From Aliiroseovarius salicola (GTDB taxonomy: Bacteria; Pseudomonadota; Alphaproteobacteria; Rhodobacterales; Rhodobacteraceae), in assembly GCF_027891095.1 (NCBI RefSeq), contig NZ_JAQIIO010000009.1:56374-120373 (forward strand): 64,000 nucleotides of DNA, written 5' to 3'. The position numbers were made by a program, and so were the translations under genes. Positions 18,337 through 27,025 of the stretch are shown here, one piece after another (within the stretch, counting starts at the first letter, position 1; every line of letters starts with the position of its first letter). The notes below the pieces were generated by a model. That model did no database searches, had not been told where the DNA came from, and worked only from the letters and a program-made list of their open reading frames with translations.

Positions 18337-19485
18337 ATGGACGATTTTCTCACCAATCTGACAGATCTTCGCCACGATCTACACCGGCACCCGGAACTGG
18401 GCTTTGAAGAGACCCGGACCAAGCAACTGGTGGCGGATCATTTGCGCAATCTCGGCATCGAGGTGCATGAGGGCATAGGCATTGTCGGCGTATTGCAATC
18501 GGGAACCGGCAACCGCGCAATCGGGCTGCGGGCCGATATGGATGCGCTACCGATCCAGGAAACTTCGTCCCACGAATATGTTTCGACCATCCCCGGCAAG
18601 ATGCATGCCTGCGGCCATGACGGGCACATGACCATGCTATTGGGCGCAGCCGAGCGTCTGGCAAAAGACCCTGATTTCGATGGCACCGTTGTGTTCATCT
18701 TCCAACCCAACGAAGAGCACGGGCTGGGCGCCAAAGCGATGATCGAAGAGGGCGTGCTGACACGCCACCCGATTGACGAGGTCTACGCAATCCACAACCT
18801 TCCCGGCGCCCCGCTGGGTCAGATCTCGTCCCGCGCGGGGCAGATCTGCGCCAGCGAAAGCCTGTTTGAAATCACCATTCAGGGCCGTGGCGGCCACGCC
18901 TCGATGCCCCATGTGGGGGTGGATGCAATCACCGTGGGCGCCGAGATGGTGCTTGCGCTGCAAACCATCGTCTCGCGCAAGCTGGCTCCGGGTGCCGGGG
19001 CGGTGGTGTCTGTGACCGAATTCCTGACCGATGGGCAGCGCAACGTGCTGCCGGGCCGCGCCACGCTTAAGGGTGACGTGCGCGCCCGCCTGCCCGAGGA
19101 CCGCAAGGGAGTAGAGCGTTTCATGCGTCAGCTTGCGGGTGGCATTGCCGCAGCCCATGGCGTGACTGTGGAAGTTCAGTTCAACGCCGAATTCATCGAA
19201 ACCATCAATGCCGAAGCCCCCACCGACGCGGTCTACCGCGCGGGCGAGGCCGCCGGCTGCGAGGTGATCCGCGACCGCCCACCAATGAGCTTTTCCGAAG
19301 ATTTTGCCCAGTTCACCGCCACCGTACCCGGCGCATTCCTGCTTCTGGGCAATGGCAGCGACGGGCCAAACGGCCAGCCGCTTCATGCGGCAGATTATGA
19401 TTTCAACGACGCTCTGCTGCCAATCGGCGCAGAATTCTGGGTGCAGCTGGTCCGTGACCGCCTGCCCAAACGAAAGGACAGCTGA
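18337..19485 (+). CDS. M20 family amidohydrolase (hippurate hydrolase / N-acyl amino acid deacylase type)
   Basis: The 382-residue zinc or manganese peptidase-like enzyme begins with LRHDLHRHPELGFEE. Metal-binding motifs are MHACGHDGHMTMLLG (Cys, His) and FQPNEEHGLGA (the Glu pair), with HNLPG and the FSEDFAQF motif later. GAFLLLGNGS and LHAADYDF close the catalytic domain, with the dimerisation insert in the middle. Relatives cleave N-acyl amino acids or amides of indoleacetate. The gene's last base is the first base of the diaminopropionate lyase ATG, so it may release a free diamino acid from an N-acylated form. GAGGGAACA precedes the ATG. Confidence 0.85.
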   Translation: MDDFLTNLTDLRHDLHRHPELGFEETRTKQLVADHLRNLGIEVHEGIGIVGVLQSGTGNRAIGLRADMDALPIQETSSHEYVSTIPGKMHACGHDGHMTMLLGAAERLAKDPDFDGTVVFIFQPNEEHGLGAKAMIEEGVLTRHPIDEVYAIHNLPGAPLGQISSRAGQICASESLFEITIQGRGGHASMPHVGVDAITVGAEMVLALQTIVSRKLAPGAGAVVSVTEFLTDGQRNVLPGRATLKGDVRARLPEDRKGVERFMRQLAGGIAAAHGVTVEVQFNAEFIETINAEAPTDAVYRAGEAAGCEVIRDRPPMSFSEDFAQFTATVPGAFLLLGNGSDGPNGQPLHAADYDFNDALLPIGAEFWVQLVRDRLPKRKDS

Positions 19486-20690
19486 TGCACAACGCATTCA
19501 CCACCGCCACCCTCGCCTATGCACAAGGCAATCCGCAACCATCCAAAGCGGCCTTTTCAGTGCTGTCGGAACAGGATTTCGCCAACAGCTGGGCGGAAAT
19601 CACCGCGTGGAAAGGTTATGCCCCGACCCCGCTGGTCTCGCTTGCCGGGATCGCAGAGAACATCGGTGTAGGCGCCATTCACTACAAACACGAAGGGCCG
19701 CGCTTTGGGCTTGGCAGTTTCAAGGCCCTTGGCGGGTCTTACGCGGCGCTGCGCGTGCTGGCGCGCGAGCTTACTTCGCGTCTGGGGCAAGAGGTTACGC
19801 TGGCCGATATCCGCTCGGGCAAATACGCAGGTGAGATCGCGAACATCACGCTGGTTTCGGCCACCGACGGCAACCATGGCCGCTCGCTTGCCTGGGGCTG
19901 TCAGCGGGTCGGCGCGCCTTGCCGGATCTATATCCACGCAGAAGTCAGCGAAGGCCGGGCGGAAGCGATGCGCGAATTGGGCGCAGATGTGGTGCGGATC
20001 GACGGGGATTATGACGCATCGGTGATCCTTGCCAAAACCGAAGCCGAAGAAAACGGCTGGTTCGTGGTTTCGGACACCTCGTGGGAAGGCTATACCGAGC
20101 CGCCCCGCGACGTGATGGCAGGCTATGGCGTGATGACCCGCGAGGCGTGTGAAGCGCTGGACAAGGCGCCGACCCATGTGTTCCTGCAAGGGGGCGTTGG
20201 CGGGCTGGCTGCGTCCGTGGCCGCAGGGCTGCGCCAATATTGGGGCGACGCCGCCCCGCGTGTTGTGATCGTCGAGCCTGACCTCGCCGCCTGCCTGTTT
20301 GACAGCGCCAAGGCGGGCCAACCCACCAATGTCGCCATTCAGGAAGAAACCATCATGGCCGGGTTGTCCTGTGGCGAGCCGTCGGAAATGGCGTGGGAGA
20401 TTTTGGCTGAGGAAGCCAGTGATTTCCTGACCATCCCCGACAACATCGTGCCCCCCACCGTGCGTCTGCTCGCCCGACCCGAATTTGGTGACGAGGCCGT
20501 CGAGGCAGGCGAAAGCGCCGTGGCCGGGCTTGCCGCCTTGATCGCCGTGCGCCAGAATGCGGGTCTGTCGGCCAAGCTGGGGCTGGATGCAGGTTCACGC
20601 GTGCTGTTGATCGGCTCGGAAGGTGTGACCGACGCGGCGATTTTCGCCGCCATCATGGCTGAGAACGAAAAAGGGATAGAGCATGTCTGA
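19485..20690 (+). CDS. dpaL: Diaminopropionate ammonia-lyase
   Basis: 401 residues, close to E. coli YgeX (398). The fold-type II PLP enzyme converts 2,3-diaminopropionate to pyruvate and two ammonia. Seen: the Schiff-base lysine in the GLGSFKALGGSYAA segment, SATDGNHGRSLAWG (the asparagine loop), DTSWEGYTEPPRDVMAGY, typical of this lyase, and the glycine-rich FLQGGVGGLA phosphate loop. It overlaps both neighbours (1 base and 8 bases), so it is translated with them. EutB-like dehydratases of ectoine catabolism share the fold but are shorter; the DTSWEGY and length favour DpaL. Confidence 0.85.
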   Translation: MHNAFTTATLAYAQGNPQPSKAAFSVLSEQDFANSWAEITAWKGYAPTPLVSLAGIAENIGVGAIHYKHEGPRFGLGSFKALGGSYAALRVLARELTSRLGQEVTLADIRSGKYAGEIANITLVSATDGNHGRSLAWGCQRVGAPCRIYIHAEVSEGRAEAMRELGADVVRIDGDYDASVILAKTEAEENGWFVVSDTSWEGYTEPPRDVMAGYGVMTREACEALDKAPTHVFLQGGVGGLAASVAAGLRQYWGDAAPRVVIVEPDLAACLFDSAKAGQPTNVAIQEETIMAGLSCGEPSEMAWEILAEEASDFLTIPDNIVPPTVRLLARPEFGDEAVEAGESAVAGLAALIAVRQNAGLSAKLGLDAGSRVLLIGSEGVTDAAIFAAIMAENEKGIEHV

Positions 20691-21852
20691 CGCCCTGATC
20701 CGGGGATTTACTGACACGGAATTCGCCGCACGCACGGAAAAAGCGCAGGCGCGTATGGCGGAGACCGGCATGGCCGGGATGCTTTTGCTCACCGAAGCGG
20801 AGGTACGCTATTTCAGCGGGTTTCACACGCTATTTTGGCAAAGCCCAACCCGACCGTGGTTCCTGTTTGTGCCTGCCGAAGGCAAACCGATTGCAGTGAT
20901 CCCGGAAATCGGCGCAGCGCTGATGCGCCAGACCTGGATCGAGGATATCCGCACATGGTCGGCCCCTGCGCCTGAGGATGACGGAATCAGCCTTTTGACT
21001 GAGCTGCTCACGCCGCTCGCCGCCAAAGGTGCCACCATTGGTGTCATGAAAGGCCATGAAACTGCGCTGCGCATGCCACTTGGCGATTACGAGCGGCTGG
21101 TGGCCGGGCTGCCCGGTCTGAGCATTGCCGATTGCACCGGCATCGTGCGGGGCCTGCGCATGGTGAAATCCGAAGCCGAGATCGAAAAGCTCCATCGGAT
21201 CTGTGCCATCGGCTCACACACATTTGCCGAGGTGCCCTCGCTGGCCCATGAGGGGCAGGCGTTCGAGGACACATTCCGCGCCTTCCGCCGCGAAGCGCTT
21301 TTGCAGGGCGCCGATGACGTGCCCTATCTGGTTGGCGGAGCCGATCAGGGCGGCTATCACGACGTAATTTCGCCCCCCTCACGCCGCCCCTTGCAAAGGG
21401 GGGACATCATGATGCTGGATACTGGCATGACATGGGACGGGTATTTCTGCGATTTCGACCGCAACTGGGCCATTGGCAGTGCCGATGATGCCTCGCGTCA
21501 GGCCTATGACGTCTTGTGGCGCGCGACAGAGGCAGGGATTGCGGCCGCCAACCCCGGCACAACCTGCGCCGAGCTGTTCCATGCCATGCAGAGCGTGATT
21601 GCCGAGCTGGATGATGCGGGCGGCGATGTAGGCCGTCTGGGCCATGGGCTGGGTATGCAGCTCACCGAATGGCCGTCGCATGTATCGTGGGATCACACGG
21701 TGATGGAGGAAGGTATGGTGCTGACGCTGGAACCGTCCCTGTCCTACGGCGACGGACGGATCATGGTGCATGAAGAAAACCTTGTTGTTCGGTCGGATGG
21801 GGCAGAACTCATTTCACACCGGGCAGCCCCTGAACTTCCGGTGATCTCATGA
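20683..21852 (+). CDS. M24 family metallopeptidase-like hydrolase (Xaa-Pro peptidase / DoeA-related)
   Basis: A creatinase-type N-domain (about 1-160) is followed by a pita-bread catalytic domain, 389 residues in all. Metal ligands are visible in order: the Asp pair in MLDTGMTWDGYFCDFDRN, His in LGHGLGM, Glu in LTLEPS and Glu in VHEENL. Family members cut Xaa-Pro bonds, creatine or the ectoine ring (DoeA/EutD). Within this cassette it may hydrolyse an amide or a cyclic diamino acid; the substrate cannot be read. It is coupled to its neighbours by overlaps. Confidence 0.8.
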   Translation: MSDALIRGFTDTEFAARTEKAQARMAETGMAGMLLLTEAEVRYFSGFHTLFWQSPTRPWFLFVPAEGKPIAVIPEIGAALMRQTWIEDIRTWSAPAPEDDGISLLTELLTPLAAKGATIGVMKGHETALRMPLGDYERLVAGLPGLSIADCTGIVRGLRMVKSEAEIEKLHRICAIGSHTFAEVPSLAHEGQAFEDTFRAFRREALLQGADDVPYLVGGADQGGYHDVISPPSRRPLQRGDIMMLDTGMTWDGYFCDFDRNWAIGSADDASRQAYDVLWRATEAGIAAANPGTTCAELFHAMQSVIAELDDAGGDVGRLGHGLGMQLTEWPSHVSWDHTVMEEGMVLTLEPSLSYGDGRIMVHEENLVVRSDGAELISHRAAPELPVIS

Positions 21853-22592
21853 AACTCAACTTCGACACGGATAATGGCATCGGCACACGCGCCACTTTTG
21901 GCGTTGTGGTGCTGGAAACAGACGAAACACTGGAGCCCGAATTTGCCCGGATGATCCCGCGCGACGGCGTGGCGCTTTATCATTCGCGCATCCCGATGGT
22001 GGCCGAAGTTAACGCAGAGACGCTCTCGCAAATGGAAGCGGATCTACCCGCCGCGGTCAGGCTTTTTCCGCCCTCGCTGGATTTTGACGTCATCGGTTAT
22101 GGCTGCACCTCGGCTTCGACCGTGATCGGGTCAGAAAATGTGGCAAAGGCGATTCAATCCGTCTGCCCAAATGCCAAAATCACCGACCCTCTGGCCGCGA
22201 TCATCGCAGCAGGGCGGCATCTGGGGGCAAAACGGCTAGGCTTCCTGACCCCTTATGTGGCCGAAGTCTCGGCCAAGATGCGGGGAAAGCTGGAAGAGGC
22301 TGGGTTTGACATCGCCGGATTTGGGTCCTTTGAAGAAGGACGCGACCCGATGGTCGCACGCATCACCGAACGCGCCATTCTGGATGCGGCGATCAAGGTG
22401 GCCGAGGCCCAGCCCTGTGACGCGATCGTGATTTCCTGCACCAACCTGCGCTGTCTGAACATCCTTGAGGAAATCGAAACACACACTGGCGTGGCCGCGC
22501 TCTCCAGCAATCAGGCGCTGGCCTGGCACATGATGCAGCTTGCCGGGCTGCATCACTCGCAGACCGGATTTGGGCGGCTGTTGCAGATGTAA
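21849..22592 (+). CDS. Asp/Glu racemase-superfamily protein (maleate isomerase / arylmalonate decarboxylase / EutA-like)
   Basis: 247 residues of the two-cysteine racemase superfamily. The first cysteine lies in YGCTSAS near residue 80 and the second in VISCTNLRCL near residue 197, the layout of maleate cis-trans isomerase and EutA. GAKRLGFLTPYVAEV is the typical central motif. As last gene of the cassette it probably interconverts stereoisomers of the pathway substrate (inference). A hairpin starts directly after the stop. Confidence 0.78.
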   Translation: MKLNFDTDNGIGTRATFGVVVLETDETLEPEFARMIPRDGVALYHSRIPMVAEVNAETLSQMEADLPAAVRLFPPSLDFDVIGYGCTSASTVIGSENVAKAIQSVCPNAKITDPLAAIIAAGRHLGAKRLGFLTPYVAEVSAKMRGKLEEAGFDIAGFGSFEEGRDPMVARITERAILDAAIKVAEAQPCDAIVISCTNLRCLNILEEIETHTGVAALSSNQALAWHMMQLAGLHHSQTGFGRLLQM

Positions 22593-22593
22593 A

Positions 22594-22615
22594 AACGGGC
22601 CGCACAAGGCCCGTT
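22594..22615. terminator. Terminator between the racemase-like gene and cytochrome b561
   Basis: AACGGGCC (22594-22601) pairs with GGCCCGTT (22608-22615) around a 6-base loop. The A-run at 22591-22595 reads as T on the minus strand, so it is best as terminator of the cytochrome b561 gene, and it also sits right after the plus-strand cassette. Confidence 0.65.
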
Positions 22616-22625
22616 CCCGGACAGA

Positions 22626-23117
22626 TCAGACCTCGGCCCGTTTCATCCGCGCAATCAGGTTGGTTTTCAGCACGAACTGGTGAAACAGCGCGGCCAGCAC
22701 ATGCAGGATCGCCAGGATCAACAGCGGCACCTTCAGCACATTATGGGCAAAAGCAGCCTGTTCCACGCCGCCAAACCACGCCAGCCCACCGCTGATCGGC
22801 ATCCCGATCATCAGCGCATATAGCGTCCAATGGGTGATGTGAGCCGCAATCTTCAGCGGCTTCGCCTCGGCTTCCGGCGGGGGCGGCGCGCCACGGGTCT
22901 TGCGCAAGGTCAATCGCCAGAGGGCAAAGAGCAACACCAGCATCCCACCTACCACATGAGCAAAGATCAGCGGGTTAAAGGCAATCTCCGCCCCATCACG
23001 AAAGGCGCTCCAAGCCTCTTCGATCGGTCCTTTGAACACATATTGCGCCGCGATCAGGGCGGCAACGATCCAATGCAGGCGGATCTGGGCAAGCGAATAC
23101 CCTTTGGGCTGGGTCAC
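22626..23117 (-). CDS. Cytochrome b561 family protein
   Basis: 163 residues from a GTG at 23117, preceded by an AGGA 4 bases away. The frame is open much further upstream, but that part is low-complexity and unlike the family. Four membrane helices are evident. Candidate haem b ligands are His15 (LHW), His54 (AHVVGG), His96 (ITHW), His139 (ILHV) and His146. The family moves electrons across or within the inner membrane, often from quinol or superoxide. A proline-rich loop (APPPPEAEA) links helices 2 and 3. Confidence 0.8.
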   Translation of the reverse strand: MTQPKGYSLAQIRLHWIVAALIAAQYVFKGPIEEAWSAFRDGAEIAFNPLIFAHVVGGMLVLLFALWRLTLRKTRGAPPPPEAEAKPLKIAAHITHWTLYALMIGMPISGGLAWFGGVEQAAFAHNVLKVPLLILAILHVLAALFHQFVLKTNLIARMKRAEV

Positions 23118-23343
23118 GGCATCCTCGTATCTGTGCGGGCCCGACCGCGCCGGGCGTTTCTTTAGCGTGATACGGATGGAACCAGGCATTCCGTCGCCAA
23201 AACCTGAAAATAGTGAAAGACAGCGGATTGGGCCAGTTCCCGACTTCCTGCCCAACCAATACGCCAAATGTGCAGTTTCCACTTGCACCCCGTGACGCGG
23301 TAACGTTCTCTGGCCGCGTTGCTGTCTGGTTACGGAGCCGAAC

Positions 23344-24357
23344 ATGTCATCCATTGCGCCCGAAACGGGGAAAATCAGAATTGGCCTGAATGGCTTTGGC
23401 CGGATCGGCCGGTCGATCCTGCGCATCCTGTTGGCGGAGCCGTCGGAATTCGAAGTCGTGTTCATCAACGACATCGAACCGCTCGAGACATGTGCCTATC
23501 TGTTCAAATATGACAGCGTTTTTGGCCCCTGGCCTGGAACGGTCGAGGAAAATCACGAAGCACTGCTGGTCGATGGCAAAGCTATCCCCTTTCACGCCCA
23601 TCCCGATATCAGCGTGATGGACCTATCCGATGTGGACATCGTGTTTGAATGCACCGGCATGGCCGGGAAACGCGCGATGGCTGAACGCGGGCTTGCTGCC
23701 GGCGCCGGGCGCGTGCTGATCTCCGGCCCTTCGGACGAGGCCGATATCACCGTGGTTCTGGGTGCCAATGATAAGGATCTGGGGGACCAAAAAATCATCT
23801 CGAACGCCTCCTGTACCACCAATGCCTTGGCCCCGCTTCTGGCGGTGGTCGACCGCGAATGGGGGCTTGTGGGCGGGCATATGACCACCGTGCATTGCTA
23901 TACCGGCAGCCAACCCACCGTGGACAAACCCCGCGCCAATCCGGCACGGTCACGCGCGGCGGCGCTGTCGATGGTCCCCACCACCACCTCGGCCCATCAA
24001 CTGGTGGGCAAGGTCCTTCCGGCATTGGCTGGCAAGATCGAAGCCCGTGCCATTCGCGTGCCCACCGCAAGCGTGTCCTGCCTTGATCTGGTGGTTGAGG
24101 TGGAAAACGAAATCCCCGAAGAGGTTGCCCGCGCGCGATTGAAGGAAATAGCACTGGAAAGCCCCGTGCTGGGCTGGACCGAAGAACCGCTGGTCTCATC
24201 GGATCTGCGGATGCGTCCAGAAAGCCTGATTATTTCAGGCCGCGAACTTTCCGTCAGCCCCGGTGGGCTTTTGCGCGTCTTTGGCTGGTATGACAATGAA
24301 TGGGGGTTTTCCAACCGAATGCTCGACATGGCGCGCATGATGAGACAAAGCGCCTGA
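23344..24357 (+). CDS. Divergent glyceraldehyde-3-phosphate dehydrogenase family protein
   Basis: 337 residues with the NAD-binding NGFGRIGRS (16-24), catalytic Cys157 in SNASCTTNALAPL and His184 in TTVHCYTGSQ, and the C-terminal WYDNEWGFSNRM. It therefore looks catalytically competent. Several motifs differ from glycolytic enzymes: ISGPSDEADITVVLG replaces the usual ISAPAK stretch, and VPTASVSCLDL replaces VPVPNGSVVDL. No phosphoglycerate kinase or transketolase is near. It may be a secondary GAPDH or act on another phosphorylated aldehyde. A GGAG lies 7 bases before the ATG. Confidence 0.82.
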   Translation: MSSIAPETGKIRIGLNGFGRIGRSILRILLAEPSEFEVVFINDIEPLETCAYLFKYDSVFGPWPGTVEENHEALLVDGKAIPFHAHPDISVMDLSDVDIVFECTGMAGKRAMAERGLAAGAGRVLISGPSDEADITVVLGANDKDLGDQKIISNASCTTNALAPLLAVVDREWGLVGGHMTTVHCYTGSQPTVDKPRANPARSRAAALSMVPTTTSAHQLVGKVLPALAGKIEARAIRVPTASVSCLDLVVEVENEIPEEVARARLKEIALESPVLGWTEEPLVSSDLRMRPESLIISGRELSVSPGGLLRVFGWYDNEWGFSNRMLDMARMMRQSA

Positions 24358-24374
24358 TCCCGGCACAGGGAAAA

Positions 24375-24398
24375 ATCGGAGCGGTCTGCCGCTCCGAT
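24375..24398 (-). terminator. Terminator of bioMNY (and possibly the GAPDH-like gene)
   Basis: A perfect 10-bp stem, ATCGGAGCGG (24375-24384) with CCGCTCCGAT (24389-24398), has a TCTG tetraloop. On the minus strand it is followed by five T. It sits between the convergent GAPDH-like gene and bioY. Confidence 0.8.
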
Positions 24399-24413
24399 CC
24401 GTTGGTTTCGCGA

Positions 24414-24968
24414 TCAGGCGCGCGACAAAACGCTTGCTGGGCGGGCCTTGTAAAGCGCCTGAGTGAGTACACCGGCGATGATCGCTTTAATCACATCACC
24501 TGGGATGAACGGGGCCATGATTGTGGTTGAGGCGCCAACCCCTTTGCCAGTCACAAAGGAAAATCCGAGGATGCCAAAGAGGTAAACCACGACAATGCCG
24601 CCGATCATGGCGGCCAAACCTGCGATCACGGCCAGATTGCCCACCCGCATCTTTTCGACAGTCAGCCCGATGACAAAGGCACCGATGGGGAAACCGACGA
24701 GGAACCCTGCGGTCGGCCCTGCGAACACGCCCAAGCCGCCTCGGCCGCCCGACAGAAGCGGTAGACCAATGGCGACAAGCAGCAAGAACAACAAGACTGC
24801 AAGTGTCCCGCGTTTGGCGCCCAACACTGTACCGCACAACATGACGCCAAGGCTTTGGGCGGTGATTGGCACCCCAAACCCAAGCGCAATTGGCGGGATC
24901 AATCCCAAGGCCGCAATCAGCGCCGCAAATAGCGCGATCAAAGTTACATTCCGTTCCATATCCCTCAC
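24414..24968 (-). CDS. bioY: Biotin transporter substrate-binding (S) component
   Basis: The 184-residue membrane protein of the BioY family binds biotin within the membrane as the S component of an energy-coupling-factor transporter. About six helices are present, with GVPITAQSLGVMLCGTVLGAKRG in helices 2-3 and GRGGLGVFAGPTAGFLVGFPIGAF, the family's signature region. It is the last gene of a bioM-bioN-bioY operon, 15 bases after bioN. An alternative start at the internal Met4 is possible (MERNVTLIALF). Confidence 0.93.
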   Translation of the reverse strand: MRDMERNVTLIALFAALIAALGLIPPIALGFGVPITAQSLGVMLCGTVLGAKRGTLAVLLFLLLVAIGLPLLSGGRGGLGVFAGPTAGFLVGFPIGAFVIGLTVEKMRVGNLAVIAGLAAMIGGIVVVYLFGILGFSFVTGKGVGASTTIMAPFIPGDVIKAIIAGVLTQALYKARPASVLSRA

Positions 24969-24983
24969 TCCTTCAGGATCGTA

Positions 24984-25607
24984 TTATTTATTCTCGTTGG
25001 TCTGCATCGCCTGCAACCCGCCTCGGGCGCGCAATGCTTCTGCAACATGATCCGCGTCATCCAGTGCTTGAACCGTGAATGGCAGCACAATACGCCACCC
25101 AGCACGCCGGGTGGACCGTGCGCGCCATGCCAAGCGCAGCCCGTGCCCCTTTTCGACCAGAACCGGTGTAAAGCGGATTACCAGCGCAATGGCCACTTCT
25201 AATGCTTCAGACCTGAGACCAAACCGGCGCAACGGGGTTGTGATCCATCGGATCACCGCAATGAATTCACTCAGACTGGTGGTCATCGTAACCAGATTGG
25301 CCAAACCCACGGCCGTGATCATGCGCAGCACAATCACCAGACCCGCTGCATAATCTGCCGTGACCAGATGCCAGAGCACGATCAAAACCACAAATGGCCA
25401 GATGATCCGCACAGATCGCCACCCGGCACGGGCAAATTCTGGTCCGGGCAAGATGTAAAGCACGACCATCCCGGCAAAGGCCAAGGCCTGCGGCATCACG
25501 GTTCGGGCGGAAAACAGCAGCGCAGTAGCGACCGCCAGCGCCAAAAGCTTCACCCCGGCAGGCCACTCATGTGCGCGGGTTCTAATCGGCGAGGTCAGTG
25601 AGATCAT
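24984..25607 (-). CDS. bioN: Biotin ECF transporter transmembrane (T) component
   Basis: 207 residues of the CbiQ/BioN family. It has four to five hydrophobic segments in the first 130 residues. The coupling-helix region holds the Ala-Arg-type motif EALRARGGL near the C-terminus, which docks onto the ATPase. It links BioM and BioY. The start overlaps the end of bioM by 26 bases. Confidence 0.9.
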   Translation of the reverse strand: MISLTSPIRTRAHEWPAGVKLLALAVATALLFSARTVMPQALAFAGMVVLYILPGPEFARAGWRSVRIIWPFVVLIVLWHLVTADYAAGLVIVLRMITAVGLANLVTMTTSLSEFIAVIRWITTPLRRFGLRSEALEVAIALVIRFTPVLVEKGHGLRLAWRARSTRRAGWRIVLPFTVQALDDADHVAEALRARGGLQAMQTNENK

Positions 25608-26319
25608 TACCCGCCCCCTGCCGCTGCATCTCGTCTATGTAATTAGGGATCAGCTGGCCTGGTGCCCCCTGCCCTACCAATCGCCCCTGATCCAGCCAAA
25701 TCGCATGATCGTATCCTGCAAGATCTTCGGGCGCGTGCGTGACGTGCAAGATATTGCCGCTATATTGCTCCAACCGGCGCGATAGCTGGGCCCGCGTTGG
25801 CAAATCCAGCCCGGAAAACGGTTCGTCCAGCACCAGCCATCTTGGCTGCATGGCCAGAACCGACATCAGGCACACAAGCTGTTTTTGGCCCTGAGACAAT
25901 CGGCTGACATGGGCTTCGGCCCAATGAGACACGTCATAATCTGCAAGCCATGACCGGGACAGGTTCTCGGCCTCCGCCTTGCTGTGGCCCTGTTGGGTCA
26001 ACCCAAATGAAAGCTCTTCGAGCACTGTGGGAAAGATGATCTGATGATCAGGGTTCTGAAACAGGATCCCAACTGTCGACAGCGCAGCTTTCCTATCTGA
26101 CCCGGGATCAATACCGGCCACCGAGACCGTCCCCGCATCTGGCAAGATCAACCCGGCCACAATACGCGAAAGCGTCGTTTTCCCCGAACCGTTGCGTCCG
26201 ACCACTCCAATCCGAGCAGCGGATAATATGGCCGAAAGATCCTGCAGGATGGGTTTGCCATCCTGACCATAACTCACCCCGCTGAGGGTGATTTCAGATC
26301 CTGCCGTATCTCGCACCAC
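25582..26319 (-). CDS. bioM: Biotin ECF transporter ATP-binding (A) component
   Basis: ABC ATPase with Walker A VGRNGSGKTT, a Q-loop in LFQNPDHQIIF, signature SRLSQGQKQLV, and Walker B WLVLDEPFSGLD, followed by HVTHAPEDL. The start is ambiguous: the frame is open to a GTG at 26346 without a ribosome-binding site. AAGGA lies 6 bases before the GTG at 26319 (9 before the next codon, also GTG), which gives a protein of 245 residues of normal size; this start was chosen. No BioR-like box was found upstream, unlike the bioB operon. Confidence 0.88.
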   Translation of the reverse strand: MVRDTAGSEITLSGVSYGQDGKPILQDLSAILSAARIGVVGRNGSGKTTLSRIVAGLILPDAGTVSVAGIDPGSDRKAALSTVGILFQNPDHQIIFPTVLEELSFGLTQQGHSKAEAENLSRSWLADYDVSHWAEAHVSRLSQGQKQLVCLMSVLAMQPRWLVLDEPFSGLDLPTRAQLSRRLEQYSGNILHVTHAPEDLAGYDHAIWLDQGRLVGQGAPGQLIPNYIDEMQRQGAGNDLTDLAD

Positions 26320-26481
26320 TTGTGGTCCTTCATTCCATAGATCCACGCAACCAAGTCATGGAATCGAAACTGTTCCGCTGCTTTTAAGGACTTCCTTCAA
26401 GAAATACCGCAAGAAAATACAGATCGGGCGCAAGGTCGCGGGTAACATCCGGGGCAAACCAGAGACCAATCAGGCGGTTGC

Positions 26482-26946
26482 CTATACCTGTGAACCGATC
26501 CCTTGATAGGATTTCACACTGCGGAGGATCACATTGGTTTGTGCACTCGCCACGGCAGACAGGCGGAAGAGCACGGTTTCAAGAAACTGATTGTAGGTTT
26601 CCAGATCGCGCACAATCACGCGCAGATGATAATCTGCCTGACCTGTGGTGGCAAAACACTCGACCACTTCGGGGCGCGTATCGATGACACGGATGAATTC
26701 GGCGAGTTTTTCAGGATCGTGACGGGTAAGCTGAACATGCACGATCGCCTGAAACCCCATCCCGGCACGCGCAGGATCCAATTGGGCCGCGTATCGGCGA
26801 ATTAAACCCGCATCCTCCAGCGCCCGAACGCGGCGCCAGCATGATGAGGCGGACAATCCAACTGCAAGTGCCAGATCTGCATTTGAGATGCGGCAATCCT
26901 TCTGCAAGAGCGAAAGAAGTTTCCAATCCAGATTATCGAGATCCAC
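26482..26946 (-). CDS. Lrp/AsnC-family transcriptional regulator
   Basis: 154 residues. An N-terminal helix-turn-helix (DCRISNADLALAVGLSASSCWRRVRALEDAGLI, about 17-49) is followed by the RAM ligand domain with CFATTGQADYHLRVIV. The sequence belongs to the branch with ASSCWRRV in the recognition helix, as in BkdR/Lrp-like activators. It is divergent from indolepyruvate ferredoxin oxidoreductase with 135 bases between, and this arrangement recurs in proteobacteria; it probably responds to an aromatic or branched-chain amino acid (inference). Confidence 0.88.
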   Translation of the reverse strand: MDLDNLDWKLLSLLQKDCRISNADLALAVGLSASSCWRRVRALEDAGLIRRYAAQLDPARAGMGFQAIVHVQLTRHDPEKLAEFIRVIDTRPEVVECFATTGQADYHLRVIVRDLETYNQFLETVLFRLSAVASAQTNVILRSVKSYQGIGSQV

Positions 26947-27005
26947 TGCAAAATTTATCCATATTTGATGGTGTTATTGACTACTTTACCCGTCTGTTTG
27001 TGCTT

Positions 27006-27025
27006 TTGACCAGAACTTTGGTCAA
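27006..27025. promoter_or_regulatory. Inverted repeat in the Lrp / indolepyruvate oxidoreductase promoter region
   Basis: TTGACCA (27006-27012) and TGGTCAA (27019-27025) form a perfect 7-bp inverted repeat with a 6-base centre, 57 bases before the oxidoreductase ATG. It is a candidate operator for the divergent Lrp-type regulator; the left arm could double as a -35 element. Confidence 0.45.

Noticed and set aside
22626..23474. Long N-terminal extension of the cytochrome b561 gene
   Set aside because: The added 119 residues are Arg/Pro-rich and unlike the family; the GTG at 23117 has a ribosome-binding site and starts where the family starts.
26347..26481. BioR box before bioM
   Set aside because: No sequence close to TTATMKATAA is present in the gap upstream; the stretch TTATTTATTC near bioY has three mismatches.
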